A DNA stretch of 64,000 nucleotides from Dromiciops gliroides (lineage: Eukaryota; Chordata; Mammalia; Microbiotheria; Microbiotheriidae): the NCBI RefSeq assembly GCF_019393635.1, contig NC_057861.1:200011014-200075013 (forward strand), read 5' to 3'. Position numbers and translations under genes: made by a program. Shown in pieces: positions 35,601 to 49,100 of this stretch. The notes below the pieces were generated by a model that saw nothing but the letters and a program-made list of their open reading frames with translations, was not told the DNA's origin and did no database searches. Every line of letters begins with the position of its first letter. The stretch's first letter is position 1.

Positions 35601-38600
35601 CCAGTCATTACACCAAGGGGCTTGGTTTGCTTATTTCTAAAACGAAGGGCACTGGACTTGACCTCTTATAATTCCTTCCAACTCTAAATGCTACAATCCT
35701 ATGAGGCTAAAAGGAGAAAAAAGTGTGTGTATATGTGTGTACATTATGTAATCCATAACTATCTTAGAGATACGCTAATTTTGCACATCATATTTTGTAT
35801 AATAGAAGCAGAGTGAGAGTAGAAAAAAAGGTGGCCTCAGAGCCAGGAGAGCTGGCTTCAAGCCCTACCTCAGACATGAACTGCAATGTCACTTCACCTC
35901 TTGGTATTCTGGACAACCTTCTATGACTCTAAGTTGCAGAGGGAGGGCTGGCCTGTGTTGGTAGAATGTCCTTAATCAAGAGTTACCAATATCAAAGAAA
36001 TGATGGGCCCAATACTGTTTTTAGCCTACTTTGGCGCACATCCGGAGGAGGTAAATAGGATGGCAAGAGAATTTGTGAACATAACCATATAAAGAAACTA
36101 AGCATATTTATATTGAAGAAAAGAAGACTCAGGAAAAACAAGATTAAGTATTCAGAATACTTAGAGTATCATATAAAAGAGGCTGACCTTTGGTTTTTTT
36201 GGCCCCAACATGCAGAATTAGGATGAATGAGAAATTAGTAACACAGACTTTTAGTCTAACACAAGGAAAAATTTCTTAACTGGAACTATCCCAAATGGGA
36301 ATGGGCTGCCTCAAGGGGTAGTACTCAGTAAGTTCCTTGTCATCAGAGGTTTTAAAAAACACCCCCATCAAGCTTCAGCCTGGAGTCTGCATTCACTGGG
36401 GTGAGTCCCTGAAGCCCCTTCTGACCCAGAAATGTTTGCTCAAACATAAAGTAAAGTCCTGAAGAAGGGATAGCACAGGGAATAATAACGGGGGCCATGG
36501 GCTAAGTACCACCAACCTGAGCTTTATACCTTGGTTTCTCAAGATACAATGCCAGATTTTTGTTAAGGAAACTAAAAGAAATAACTATTACCATGCTTGT
36601 CATTTAGGGCAGACAGAAAGCATTAGGGGTAAGTATTATAATATTTTTGCCAGTTGCACTGGTAAAAATCTTCCCTCCTCATTCTCAAGCTTCAGTCAAT
36701 ACAACTCGTTTTATGAGCATACCCTACATCTGACAGGACAGGCATTTCAAGAGCAAACCAAGTCATTTGAGGAATGGCAGGATTAAAGAGGTGGGGAAGA
36801 AAGACAGAAGCAACCTTGTTTGAAGCGTGGGAGCCTTTGCCACAGTTCACTTACTGGATATTCTTCTGTAAGTGGCAACTACTTAAAGTCTTAATTTCTC
36901 CTCAATGGTGAAAACACGTTAGTGCTTGCTTTGACTGATGTCTCTAGAGGACTTAGAGATCCTTGAATAAAGGTACTCTATTAGCCTAGAGTATTTCACA
37001 TAGCCAACTATGAGAGAATAGAAATTTTATGTTGGCACTGACAGATTTCACATCTGAAATATACAGTAGTCTCAGTCTAATGGAAGACCATTGTGTTGAT
37101 AAAACAAAACAAAGCCTTTGCCTGGACAGTCATTAAATTTTAGCCCTACTTGTAACTTAGAAATCATGTAAGCCAACCTGATCATATTAGAGATAAGAAG
37201 CTGAGCTAGAAAGGCTGATTTATCCTAAATCATATGACTAGGATTAAAATCCAAGACTCCTGACCTCCAAGCCAGTTTCCCACAATGCCATGCTTTCTCC
37301 AGGATTTATTTCTGAAATAGTCTATTAGCTTTGAAATGTTTTTACTATCAAAGAACTTTCTATTACAATAAATGCAAGGATTCTAGGTTAGGTCAGTTTG
37401 CCTTCAGAGAAACTGAGTGACAAACATTAGAAACCAGAATGTTATATTCTGTAGACACAAAGAGATCCATCTTTTGGTTTGATCCCTGGCCTTAAAAAAG
37501 GACTCAGCGATCCCTGTTTCTATAAGAACTTGATGTGATCCTAAAATAATCATCCAACCTAAAGCAAAAGAAAAAAAGGGTCACTCCAGCAAGGCGGGAG
37601 AAAATAAAATTCCGATAAGAAACACGCAAAAAAATCCCTTATTAAAATGGGATAAAACCACCATAAACCAAGAACTAGATTTGTTAGCAGACATAAGCTA
37701 GAAGAACTTCAGTTTTTAAGCTAATGTGGAACACATCAATTCTGCTTTAGCAGGATGAATTAAATACATCCAGGACCCCCTGTAGCTTCCTATAAAGTAC
37801 ATCACAACGTATCGATAACTTGCAGTTACTGACCACTCAGAGGCTAAGTGACTTATTCATGCTCACATGGCTAGTAAGTGTCAGAGGCAGGCTCTGAAAA
37901 ACACCTTACCTCTTGTCTTGGCAGTGAGAAGATGGAATTGTGTGTAGGGTCATAAGAGAAGCCACTGAAGACTAGGCCATATGGCAAGTCTCTGTCAAGA
38001 ATCCTGAAATTGATTATATCTATTTTCTCTGCTTGTCTACTGTGACTCAAGCAGTCCCAAGGTAGAAATTCTGTTTTTCTGGCTCTTTCCTTTTTGGCAC
38101 TCACAAACACAACACTTACCAAAGGTCAGGCCTCAACATCCAAGGGACAATTAAGTTTGTGTCAACAAGACAGAAGTGTCAGCATAATACTCTGAACCCA
38201 TACCTTTGAGTCATGTAGAAGTGTCTTAGCTCCTACATCTTTTGCATATTCTTCCAAATCAAAGTCAATCTTATCATACAGGGAGAGCTCCTCATCGGTA
38301 ACAGGAGCCACTGCCTCATTAATACCAGGGATGAGAATGTGTCCCTTTCTGTCCATCAAACAGCCTGAAGAAAAATGGCACAATATTAAAAGCTCTCCGT
38401 GAACATCCAATACTTTACCACAGTGCTTGGCACATAGCAGACAATTAATAAATGACTGCTGACTTGAGTACACCACTCTCTAAGTTGTCTGATGCTGCAC
38501 TAGTACCATACAGTATAGTAGTACAAAGTCAAATTAGAATTTCTAAAGACCATGCCAATGGAATACAAGCTCTGGACAGCTCCAACCAAGATGGAAAGGC

Positions 38601-40149
38601 TTTGAGCAAGACATAGTAAAGAATGGTTCAGCCTAGCTGAGTTCAGAAACGTTAATCACCAGAAGGTTGAACACAAAGGATCACAGCAACTCATAAAAGA
38701 GGGCAGTGTAGTGGACAAAATGCTAGGCTGGAATCAGGAAGATTCTTCCTGGGTTCGAATCTGTCCTCAGACCCGGGGTGGGGCAAGTCATTAAGTCTGT
38801 TTGCTTCAGTTTCCTCATCTGCAAAATGAACTGTAGAAGGAAATGGCAAAACACTCCAGTATCTTTGCCAAGAAAACCTCAAATGGGATCACAGAGTCAG
38901 GCATGAGTGAAAATGACTAAACAGTAACAACTCGTAAAAACATCTCCCAAGGTAGATAAGGGTTGTGCTCTGCATCAGTAGAGAGTACCCGGGGCAGCTA
39001 GGTGGCGCAGTGGATAGAGCACCAGCCCTGGAGTCAGGAGGACCTGAGTTCAAATCCAGCCTCAGACACTTAACACTTACTAGCTGTGTGACCCTGGGCA
39101 AGTCACTTAACCCCAATTCAATTGCCTCACTAAAAAAAAAAAAAAAAAGAGAGTATCCTCCATGGATAAAGTTAGATTTTTTTGATGTATAAGAATAACT
39201 ACATTTAGTATAAAAAACTATGCTGAATCCTTAAAAAGTCATACCACTCAGAGTGAGACAGGAAAGGATTCACAGTACTGAAGACCCAATGGAAGTTGTG
39301 ACATGGTCAATCAAGCATAAGTCTTGCAATGATGCTAACACTGCACAGATTGCAACAGGAATGACAAACACTATACAAGAGTCCAAAATACTTCAGCCTT
39401 TTTAGAAAACTGCACATTTTACAGAGGCTATGGCTGTGACAAAGAGGCTGTAGTTCTGGAGGCTAAGATTCATTACTCTGCTGTTCCAATAGCAAACCAT
39501 TTTACTTTTGATGACCAAAAAAGAAATACAGAAATACAGTTCACTAAGATTGTGTGAAAATGTAATACAGGTATTTCTTTTTTGAGGTTTTTCCTTTTTG
39601 CTCTGATTCTTCTCTCATAACATGACTAATGCACAAATATGTTTAATGTGATTATACATATATAACCTATATCAGATTACTTGATGTCTTGAGGAAGGGG
39701 GAGGGAGGGGAGGGAGAAAAATTTGAAACTAGAAGTCTTATAAAAACAAATGTTGAAAACTATCTTTAAATGTAACTGGAAAATAAAAAAATATTAATAT
39801 GGAAAAAATGTAATACAGGTGAATTGGGCTAATTTGGTGAACCAAGGTACATATGTAAGCACATTCCTGGCAAACTTTCAATAGTGTACACAAGAAATCA
39901 TTGATGAATCTTACTTAAACTTTTTCTTCCAAATAGACAAATGAGTACCTACCAAATTCAAGAAAAGTAAAAATGAGATGTTTAGAATGGACCATTCTGG
40001 TCGAAATAACTGCTGCATGGGGCAGCTAGGTGGCACAATGGATAGAGCACTGGCCCTGAATTCAAGAGGACTTGAGTTCAAATCCAGCCTCAGACACTTG
40101 ACACTTACTAGCTGTGTGACCCTGGGCAAGTAGTACTTAACCCCAATTG

Positions 40150-40184
<35 letters not shown>

Positions 40185-43100
40185 AGAATCATCCACAAAA
40201 TAACTGCTGCATTATTGCAAGTAAATGATTGGTTATGCTTTGTTAATATTCCTTGGTAACTGGGCTTACCCATCAGAGTAATGAGATCTGACATGGCTTC
40301 ATGCACCGAACCACCATACACACCGGAATGAAGGTCTTTGTCAGAGCATTCCACCTAGTTTGAAACAAGCATATTCTTACTTTGATGCTTGGTGGGGGAA
40401 CTTTTAAAACAGTGAGTTTAAAAATATAGTTTCATTTGTTCATGAACAAAAACTGCTCTCTCCAGTGTAAAGTCACGAATCCCTCAAATTATGAGGCTTT
40501 AGTGGGACCTGAAAACTATAGACATAAAATCCTGGAAGATGTCATTAAATATTGGTCATGGTGGCTTCCATTACTTTTCAACTCTGCTGGCCTGAAGGGA
40601 TGCAAACGGTTTCAAAACAGTGAGGTATACAGTTGCTAAGATTTACAATAACACTTCAATTACTTTGCATAAACAATGAAAAGTTCCACATAAACTGTGG
40701 TGGGTTTTTTTTTGTTTTTTTTTTTTGGGGGGGGGGATTCTGTTAACTCTTTAAAGGATATAACAATTTTGGGGGGAAATTTAAGATTATATGCTTCCCT
40801 ACTTCTCTATGCTAAACAGAATGTAATCTTTTCTGGACAATTTAGCATCATCTAAGAATAGTCATTCATCTGACAGACATCTGTCCATTACTATACAATG
40901 ATAACTTATGCTGGGGTGTTTATCCCTATACCAAAGAGCTGTTCTTGCTTTTTTCTGTTTCCTCATAAAGAGATTTTTTTCTTTTGCTTCAGTGACAATA
41001 ATTCATAACCCTGCTGCCATTCCTATGTATACTGCCACTTTGGTTACCTGAAAACTCTCCACTGCTTCTCTTTTGTCTTTCCTTGCTGCATTTCCTGTCC
41101 ATTTTCCTGCCAAGCAGCAGAGGGTCTCCAACCAGGGAGAATGCTGCTGGCCTCTAACCTGGTGAATTTCATCCCTCATACCATATTGGGAAAAACCTCT
41201 GGCTTTCAGGCTATTTTCTTTCTTTGTTGTCAGAGATGATAATTTTTAACCTATGGGTTTCAGTCCTAGTTTGGATGGCAGATGTAGCCAGAAGCTTGAC
41301 CTGTGTACAACAGAAGTATTCAGTACACAGATACAGCAAAATAGTTGTTTGCCCAGAAGAACAAACTGGTTAAATCTATAATCACTAAGCTATCATATCA
41401 AATACAAGCCTTTTTTTAATGACATGAGGGAAACAGGAGAGGTGACCAATGGGTTGGAAAAGATGAAACTCAGAAACCTACCTCTATAAAAAAGTAGCAA
41501 ATTCCTCTAAGGCCATATGTAAGACAGGGCTTATTTTTCCCCAACCAGTAGTTGTCAGAGATACAAACATAGTCCACATCTTTGAAGAAAGTATCTTTCT
41601 TAGAGAAAATCAAGTCATCTAGGCCTTCAGAACCAGACTCCTCCATGCCTTCTAAACAAAATTTGATATTGACAGGAATCTCCTTTGGAAATAAAATAAG
41701 AAATATTAGTAAATATCCAGTTTCTGACTATTTGTAAAGTCTTAGAAGCATTATAGAGAAAAATGTTTCAAAACCACAAATTTTTATAACTCATGCTTTT
41801 GGATATCTAAGGTCTTGGCCAAGCTAGACTGCCAATGTTGCAGATACTATTAAGATGATCATATATCTTAGACTTTCTAGGAGAGTTAATATTTCAAGAG
41901 AAGAAAAGAAATTTGCAAAAAGTTTTAAAAAGTTTCATTTCAAAACATATGTCCCAATTTTATTTCAGAAAATATGGTTGCCATATATAGAATTAGTGCC
42001 AGACTCCCCTACAGATCTATCCCTGCCCTGATAAATTCAATCAAGAAATGTTCAAGTGGGAAATGTCTCCAATATGGCGTTTTTAAAAAAATTTTTATTC
42101 TGAATTTAACAAACACTAAACAAAATGAACACCTATAAATACACAGTGGACCAGAAAGATACCTGCTCATGAAAGGGCAGATCTCTACTCTGTAGAGCTT
42201 GCTCTCCTTTCCAACGCTAAAACAAATTCACTCTGAAGCTTTCTTTTTTTTTCCCCCAAGCCTGAAGCTTTCAAAGCTTTCCTTATACAATTCTTTTTTT
42301 TTTCTTTTTTGGTGGGGCAATGAGGGTTAAGTGACTTGCTCAGGGTCACACACCTAATAAGTGTCAAGTGTCTGAGACCAGATTTGAATTCAGGTCCTCC
42401 TGAATCCAGGGCTGGTGCTTTATTCACTGTGCCACCTAGTTGCCCCCAACAATTCATTTTGTAATGGTGGGAAATGGGGTACGGTTTGGGTTAGGGTTCT
42501 TAGGAATTCCTCCTTAAAGAATTACACCCTCTTGCACACAAAACTTAGTTAGAATAAGGTGATAGTTTATTTAGGAGCAAGGGAAGGGAAGGGTGGGGGG
42601 AGGGAAACCATGAAAGAAATCCTTGGACTTTTCATGGGGAGATTTAGCATAAAGCACATGGCTCAGAGGTACCAAATCTCCTCGAACAGGAGACTGGAAG
42701 GTACTTTTATAGAGGACTGATGGGGGTGGACCATCTGCCCGTGAAAAGTTCCTTTAGTGAGGGTGGACCATCCCCCACTGGTGGTAGCTGGGGGAATTTG
42801 GGTGAGGGGTGGCTACAGATCCCTCTTCAGAACACAAAGGCCGCAGCCACACCCAAACTTATCTCCCCAGGGTAAGGGAGACCAGAATGAAGGGTAGGAA
42901 TCCCAAGCTAGCTCAGTCTGATTTGGTTCAGTTTATCTCTCTAGGCGTTATCTGTCCTCTGGTTTAGTTTCTCAAGGAGAAGCTTCCTTGATGTGCCCCA
43001 GACAACTTCTGGGGTGCTCTGCGCCCCATGACAATTTTATAATAAAAGCAAGGTCATAAAATAATTACCACCCGTTTGTTACTGAGAATATCAGAGTCAC

Positions 43101-46100
43101 TCTTATCAGTCAAAGATGGGTAAAATTATTCCTTTAATTTACAACTCTTGAGATTGGTACCTCAGAGCCATGTGCTTTGTGGCTTTCTCCCCAAGAGAAG
43201 TCCAAGGATTTCTCTTGGTTTCCCTTCCCTTCCCTTCCCTTGACCCTAAATAAACTACCACCTTATTCTAACTGCTTTTGTGTGCAAGAGGGTGTAATTC
43301 TTTAAAGAGGAATTCCTAAGAATCCCTACCCCTAACCGAAACCCCATACCCCATTTACCCTGTTAACCTGGAAATTTAAGGAAACAATCAATATAGGAGA
43401 AATAAGGTCTTTAATCGGGGCAGAGGAACTATAGCTTGTGGTATCGCAAAGCTTGGAAGCTAGGAATACCCAAAGATGGGAACAGAGAACAGAGTTTTTG
43501 TTTTGTTTTTGTTTTTTGCGGGGCAATGGGGGTTAAGTGACTTGCCCAGGGTCACACAGCTAGTAAGTGTCAAGTGTCCGAGGCCGAATTTGAACTCAGG
43601 TACTCCTGAATCCAGGGCCAGTGCTTTATCCACTGCACCACCTAGCTGCCCCCGAGAACAGAGTTTTTAATGGGGTAACAGAACAAAAAGGGAACCAAAA
43701 GATTGCTCCAGAGTGTCCTATAGCTAATTAGTGTAAATGAACCTTTGACAAAAGAAATAATAGAACTGCTCCTAAGTTAAGTATAGGCCTTACAGACTCT
43801 ATTCAGAAACTACTTAATGTAGGTGGACTCTTTTTACATAATAAAGTCCAGGGAGTGAGGTGGGGAACACTGGGAGGAGATAAGTTGCAAGGGGAAGGTC
43901 CTTCAAGGGTCTGGAAATGACAAAGACAGTCAGCCCCAGGCAATTCACCTGCCTGGGAAAGAGGGGACTGGGTGGGGAATCAGTTCTCAGTAAATTTTGT
44001 AGTTCTCAACCCCATAACATTTTGGTGGCCCAGTACAGGGAGAAAGGAAATTCCCTCTTTCCTCTTGGCACACAAAACCTGGGGGTGGGAACCTCCCTTC
44101 GGGGTTTCCTTTCTCTCTCTCCCACCTGACTCAACCTCCTGTTTGAGTCACAGAGAGGTAGAGAGAGGGTCAGCTTCCACGCGACAGCGGAGGGCAGCCT
44201 GGGTCTCCCTCCCTCACCAAAAACTCAAGTCAGACGTCTGGACCACACTTGGCACTCAAAACCTGGAGGTAGGACCCTCCCTTCTTGGTTTCTTTTCTCC
44301 CTCTCCCAGTTGAGTCACAGAGAGGTAGAGGCAGTCAGCTTTTGCATGTGACAGCGGATGGTCAGCCGGGGTCTCCCTCCCTCGCCAAAAGCTCAGCTTA
44401 GACGTCCGAACCATGGTCGGACCCTCGGACTCCACGTTTCTGGGTAAGAACTTTTGTGCTTGTGTGTCTACCCCGTGCCAGCGCTCTGTGACTGAGACTC
44501 CTCTTTGTCCACCGGCTGATCTCAGAACCAATCCCCTGTGCCCTCCACAGCCGAGCTCCAGCCACACTGGGAGTGGATTTCAGTATTCCTCTATTTGCCC
44601 TACCCAACGGTGGTCTCCACAACCCCTGTCACAATCCGGGGGAGCCCCAATACGTACTCTATTCTCCTATTTCTTTCCATTCAGCAGCCGCTCCCATCTG
44701 CTTTACCTAATCTGCAGTCGCCTACGCCCATCTCCTTTTCCCCATCTCCACCCATGTTCTAGCCAGTCTGCTCCTGATCTTAGGAGAGAGCTCCAGAAGT
44801 TAGACTGGGGTCCCCAGATCCCATCCTCACAATTCCTTGACATTGCTTTTAAGATTTTTAATAACAGGGACCTGGCAGTAGCCAAAGAGAGAAAAAAGAT
44901 GGCTCGTGCCTGCTCCATAGACCAAGCTTCTATAATAGCAGCAGCCATCACCACATCTGCTACCAGCAGAACTCCAGGTGGCCAAGATTCTGGCAGCTGC
45001 AGTAAACCGGGACACAGAAGTGGGGGACGCCACAGGAAGGTGAGGCCAGCTCTCCTACCTCTTTGTCCCCAGGGCAGCATCCAAGAGAATAGTTTAGTGA
45101 AAACCCAGCGCTCTGCAGCCTGGCCTCCTGGCCAGCCCCTTGTCAGGCCCATGGACAAGTTGGACATATGAGGCGAGCCTAGGAATGGTTTTGGGGCGAC
45201 CTTTGTCTTACTCTCTCGTTCAGGTCCTAGCATTCAATCAAGGGACAAAGTGGGGATGGAGTAAAAGGACCCTAAATGTAGACAGACACTGCCTGTCATA
45301 GAACTAGGCTTTGATCTGATTACTTAACTTCGGTAAAGCAGGCCACGCCCTGTCCTGCATTCAGCCTTTCCAGGTCACACTTTTACTCCTGATCTGATAA
45401 AGTCCCTTTTCATTTTTACTCCGGTCAGTTTTAATTTTTTTGTTAAGTCTGTTCTATCTAGGCTCAAGGATTCATGGCACTGTGCCTACGTGTTGCCTCT
45501 GGACCCTCTGGGTCTCACAGCTACTCACACTCCGGACCAGGCCTTCTCCACTTCTCTCCCCTCCCCATCCCTTGCGCCGTGATTTCTTCAACCTGATCAG
45601 CATGAAGCAGCTTCAGAAGAATCTTCATCCCCTTTACTTATATATAGAGAAGTGGGGAAATGTTGTGGGCCCAGAGTACCCCAGAAGATCTCTGAGGTAC
45701 ATCAAGGAATCTTCTCCTTGAGAAACTAAACCAGGACAGATGCACCTAGAGAGATAAGCAGAACCAGAAGGGCCCTCCACCCTTCATTCTGGTTTCCCTT
45801 ACCCCGGGGGGATAAATTTGGGTGTGGCTGCGGCCTTTGTGTCCGGAAGAGATGGCTTAAGAGATCTGTAGCCACCCCATACCCAATTCCTCTAGCCACC
45901 ACCAGTGGGGGATGGTCCTCCCTCACCAAAGGAACTTTCCACAGTCAAATGGTCACTTCCCTGCCCCCAATCAGTCCTCTATAAAAGTACCTACCAACCT
46001 CCTGCTTGAGGAGATTGGTACCTCAGAACCACGTGCTTTGTGCCTTTCTCCCCAAGAGAAGTCCAAGGATTTCTCTTGGATTCCCTTCCCTTCCCTTGCC

Positions 46101-49100
46101 CCTAAATAAACTACCATCTTATTCTAAAAAAAAAATTTACAACTCTCCTCTTTCTCAGATGCTACACATGCATTTATCTAAAAGCTTTCTGCTAGTAAGA
46201 TCAATAATAATATAAAGCAACATCATCCTACATTTGTATAGTTCCTTACAGTTTTGAAAGTGGTTTCACATAATTATTGAAATTCTCACAACAATCCTGT
46301 GAGACAGGCAGGAAAAGGACACAAAGACGCAGAACCTCATTGTTCTCACTAGGCCAATGCTCTATTTTATGCTATTTGACTTTCTAATTCACTCCAACAA
46401 GTATTTATTAAGCACCTAATATGTACAAAGCATCATGCTAGGTATTAGAGATAAAAGAAAAAACAAACTGAAAAACTGCTCGTTTTCAAGGAACTAACCC
46501 TTTAGTAGGCTATTCTGATCTCAGTTGTTACTCAAAATACTACAGGTATGTTTTGATTTAAGAAAATACAATGCTGGGGGGCAGCTAGGTGGCACAGTGG
46601 AAAAAGCACCAGCCCTGGATTCAGGAGGACCTGAGTTCAAATCTGGCCTCAGACACTTGACACTTGCTAGCTGTGTGACCCTGGGCAAGTCACTTAACCC
46701 TCACTGCCCCACCAAAAAGATAAATAAATAAATACAATGCCCATAAAATTAGCCTTCAAAACAGACAAATTAATGGAGCTTAGAGTCAGGAGTACTCATA
46801 TTTCTGAGTTCAAATCTAGTTTCAGACATTTACTAGCTGTGTGACCCTGGGCAAGTCACCCAACCCTGTTTGCTTCAGTTTCCTCATCCAGAAATGGCAA
46901 AGCACTCCAGTATCTTTGCTAAGAAAACTCCAAGGGGCAGCTAGGTGGTGCAGTGGATAAAGCACTGGCCCTGGAGTCAGGAGTACCTGAGTTCAAATCC
47001 AGCCTCAGACACATGACACTTACTAGCTATGTGACCCTGGGCAAGTCACTTAACCCACATTGCCCCGCAAAAAAAAAAGAAAACTCCAAATGGGGTCACG
47101 AAGAGTTAGACATAACTGAAAAATGAGTGAACAATAGAAAAGAATACTGAATTGAATTAAATCACCAAAAAAAAACCCCAAGTAACCTATCCAATGTCGA
47201 ACAGAACACAGTGATTTCTTGCAAGTTACTAGAACCACAAGAATATTCTGTGATTTATAATTCAACATTGTATGTGCTGGCTACACTCTTGCTGGCTCTT
47301 CAATACTATATCTGAGTCAGAGTAAAAGTTAAACTTTAACTAGAAGTTAATATGGGTAAAAAAGCATAGTCATTTGAGTCAGTGCTGACACACAGATTTG
47401 TGTTTCAAATTCCAAGGACTCAGTCCTTACTAGGAATTTTATAGCAAGGAGGATTATCCATGTACTGCTTAGATAGGAAGCAAGGTGCATTTGACAAAAT
47501 GGGATATGGTTCACATACCTGATTTATTTGTTGAAAAGCTTCAAGTGCATTTAGCCAGCCAAGTACTGGTCCCTTATCATCAGTGGCACCTCTTCCATAT
47601 AGTTTTCCTAGAAGGAACATCAGCAAATTTGTGGGGAGTCATGATTACAATAACTGAAGGAAAGTTCATTTCAAATAAACATCCAGTATCTTGACTCTTG
47701 AATCCAGACAACCTGACTTTTTCTATATAGCAGGGAAGGGAAAGGAGAGATTATTTGCTCCTGGAATCTCAAGTTGAAACTCTGAGCACATTTTTCCCCA
47801 TGGAAATGCTGTGGTTAGACTACAAATTTCAGATTTGCTATGAGTTAGATAAGATTTTGTGAACTATTGTAGGAAGGCAACCACCACGTGGAACATAATA
47901 GCTAGCTAGCATTTATATGGTCCTTTAGAGTTTGCAAAGCATTTTATAAATAGTATCTCCTTCTATTCTGACAACAATCCTGTGAGGTGGGTGCCACTTT
48001 ACAGATGAGAAAACTGAGGTAGACAGAGGTTAAAGTGTCTTCTTGTTCAGAGTCACACAGCTAGTTAAGTATCTGAGTTCAGACTGACCTCAGGGCTTTT
48101 TTACTGCAGGCCCAGCCCTCTAGCCACTGTATTTTTTGGCTGCCAGATTCCCATCTTCTATGGGAACACAAGTTCCAAAATCCAAGCAGACAATTTACAA
48201 ACTAATTTTTAAAAGAAACTATTTGCGGGCAGCTAGGTGGCACAGTGAATAAGGCACCAGCCCTGGATTCAGGAGGACCTGAATTCAAATTTGGCCTCAG
48301 ACACTTGACACTTATTAGCTGTGTGACCCTGGGCAAGTCACTTAAACCTCATTGCCCCCCCCCAAAAAAAAAAGAAAGAAAAAGAAACTATTTGCAAGCT
48401 ATTGACTAGGGAATTGCCCAAAGTGTAGGCCCTACACTAAAAATAAAAGATAAGTCACATTTAATGATTTACCAGAATTAAAGTTTTGGCATGTTTCCTT
48501 TGGTTTTAATAGGAAAAAAAATGTTTTTTACCTCAAAACTAAACCATTTAAAAAAAGATTGTTCTTCCTTACCATCTCTTTCTTCCAACTTGAAGGGCTC
48601 ACTGTCCCAGCCATCCTCCAGGGCTGCTGGTTGTACATCCAGATGTCCATAGACACACACAGTTTTCTTTTGGGGATCTGAGCCCAGTTTGCCAAGTAAA
48701 ATAGGAGGAAGCGGTATTTCTGAGCCATCATGGAGCTAAGAGTCAAAAAGGAAGTATTCACATCAGTTCACTACTAGCATTCAAAAGACATTCACACAAG
48801 GTTGTTGTTTAAAGGATATTTCATATTCACAGAATGTTATAGTTACATTATACCAAGTAGTTCCAATCTTTAGATTTTCCTTGAGAAATGTATCTGTTAA
48901 TGCTCAAAAATTAATGTTCCCATGGACCAAAATTAATGCAAGCTTACAAGCATACACTGCCTAACACCATTAGTTTATTATTTATAGTGTTCTGGAGTAT
49001 GAAGCAGTCAGCACAGTCCAGTTGGCTAGCAGAAGAACCTTAAGGACTTTAAGATTTAGAGGGAAACTCTCCTCTTTGTTGAATTAGCACAGGCCATTTT

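Larger units (their letters stand above)
43149..46133 (+). mobile_element. Processed (L1-mobilised) copy of a defective class I ERV
   Basis: The element starts with R-U5 (43149-43360 and 44013-44019). Next come a primer-binding site (from about 44023), a duplicated leader, a decayed gag, about 490 bp of residual internal sequence and U3-R (45661-46125), then a poly(A) tract. AATAAA is at 46105-46110. The direct repeat AATTTACAACTCT occurs at 43136-43148 and at 46134-46146. The 5' boundary lies about 30 bases downstream of where the TATA box sits in the related LTRs, i.e. at the expected cap site. There is no 5' U3 and no 3' U5. Long TSD, poly(A) and cap-to-poly(A) extent together indicate L1-type target-primed insertion of a retroviral RNA. 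It is interrupted by another LTR at 43361-44008. Lies in antisense to CNDP2 in the intron upstream of the exon at 41482-41682. Confidence 0.85.

Noticed and set aside
44413..45171. 252-codon open frame as an intact or domesticated gag gene
   Set aside because: Only about 50 residues resemble capsid, the zinc knuckle has lost two ligands and the first 110 residues look out of frame. A remnant.
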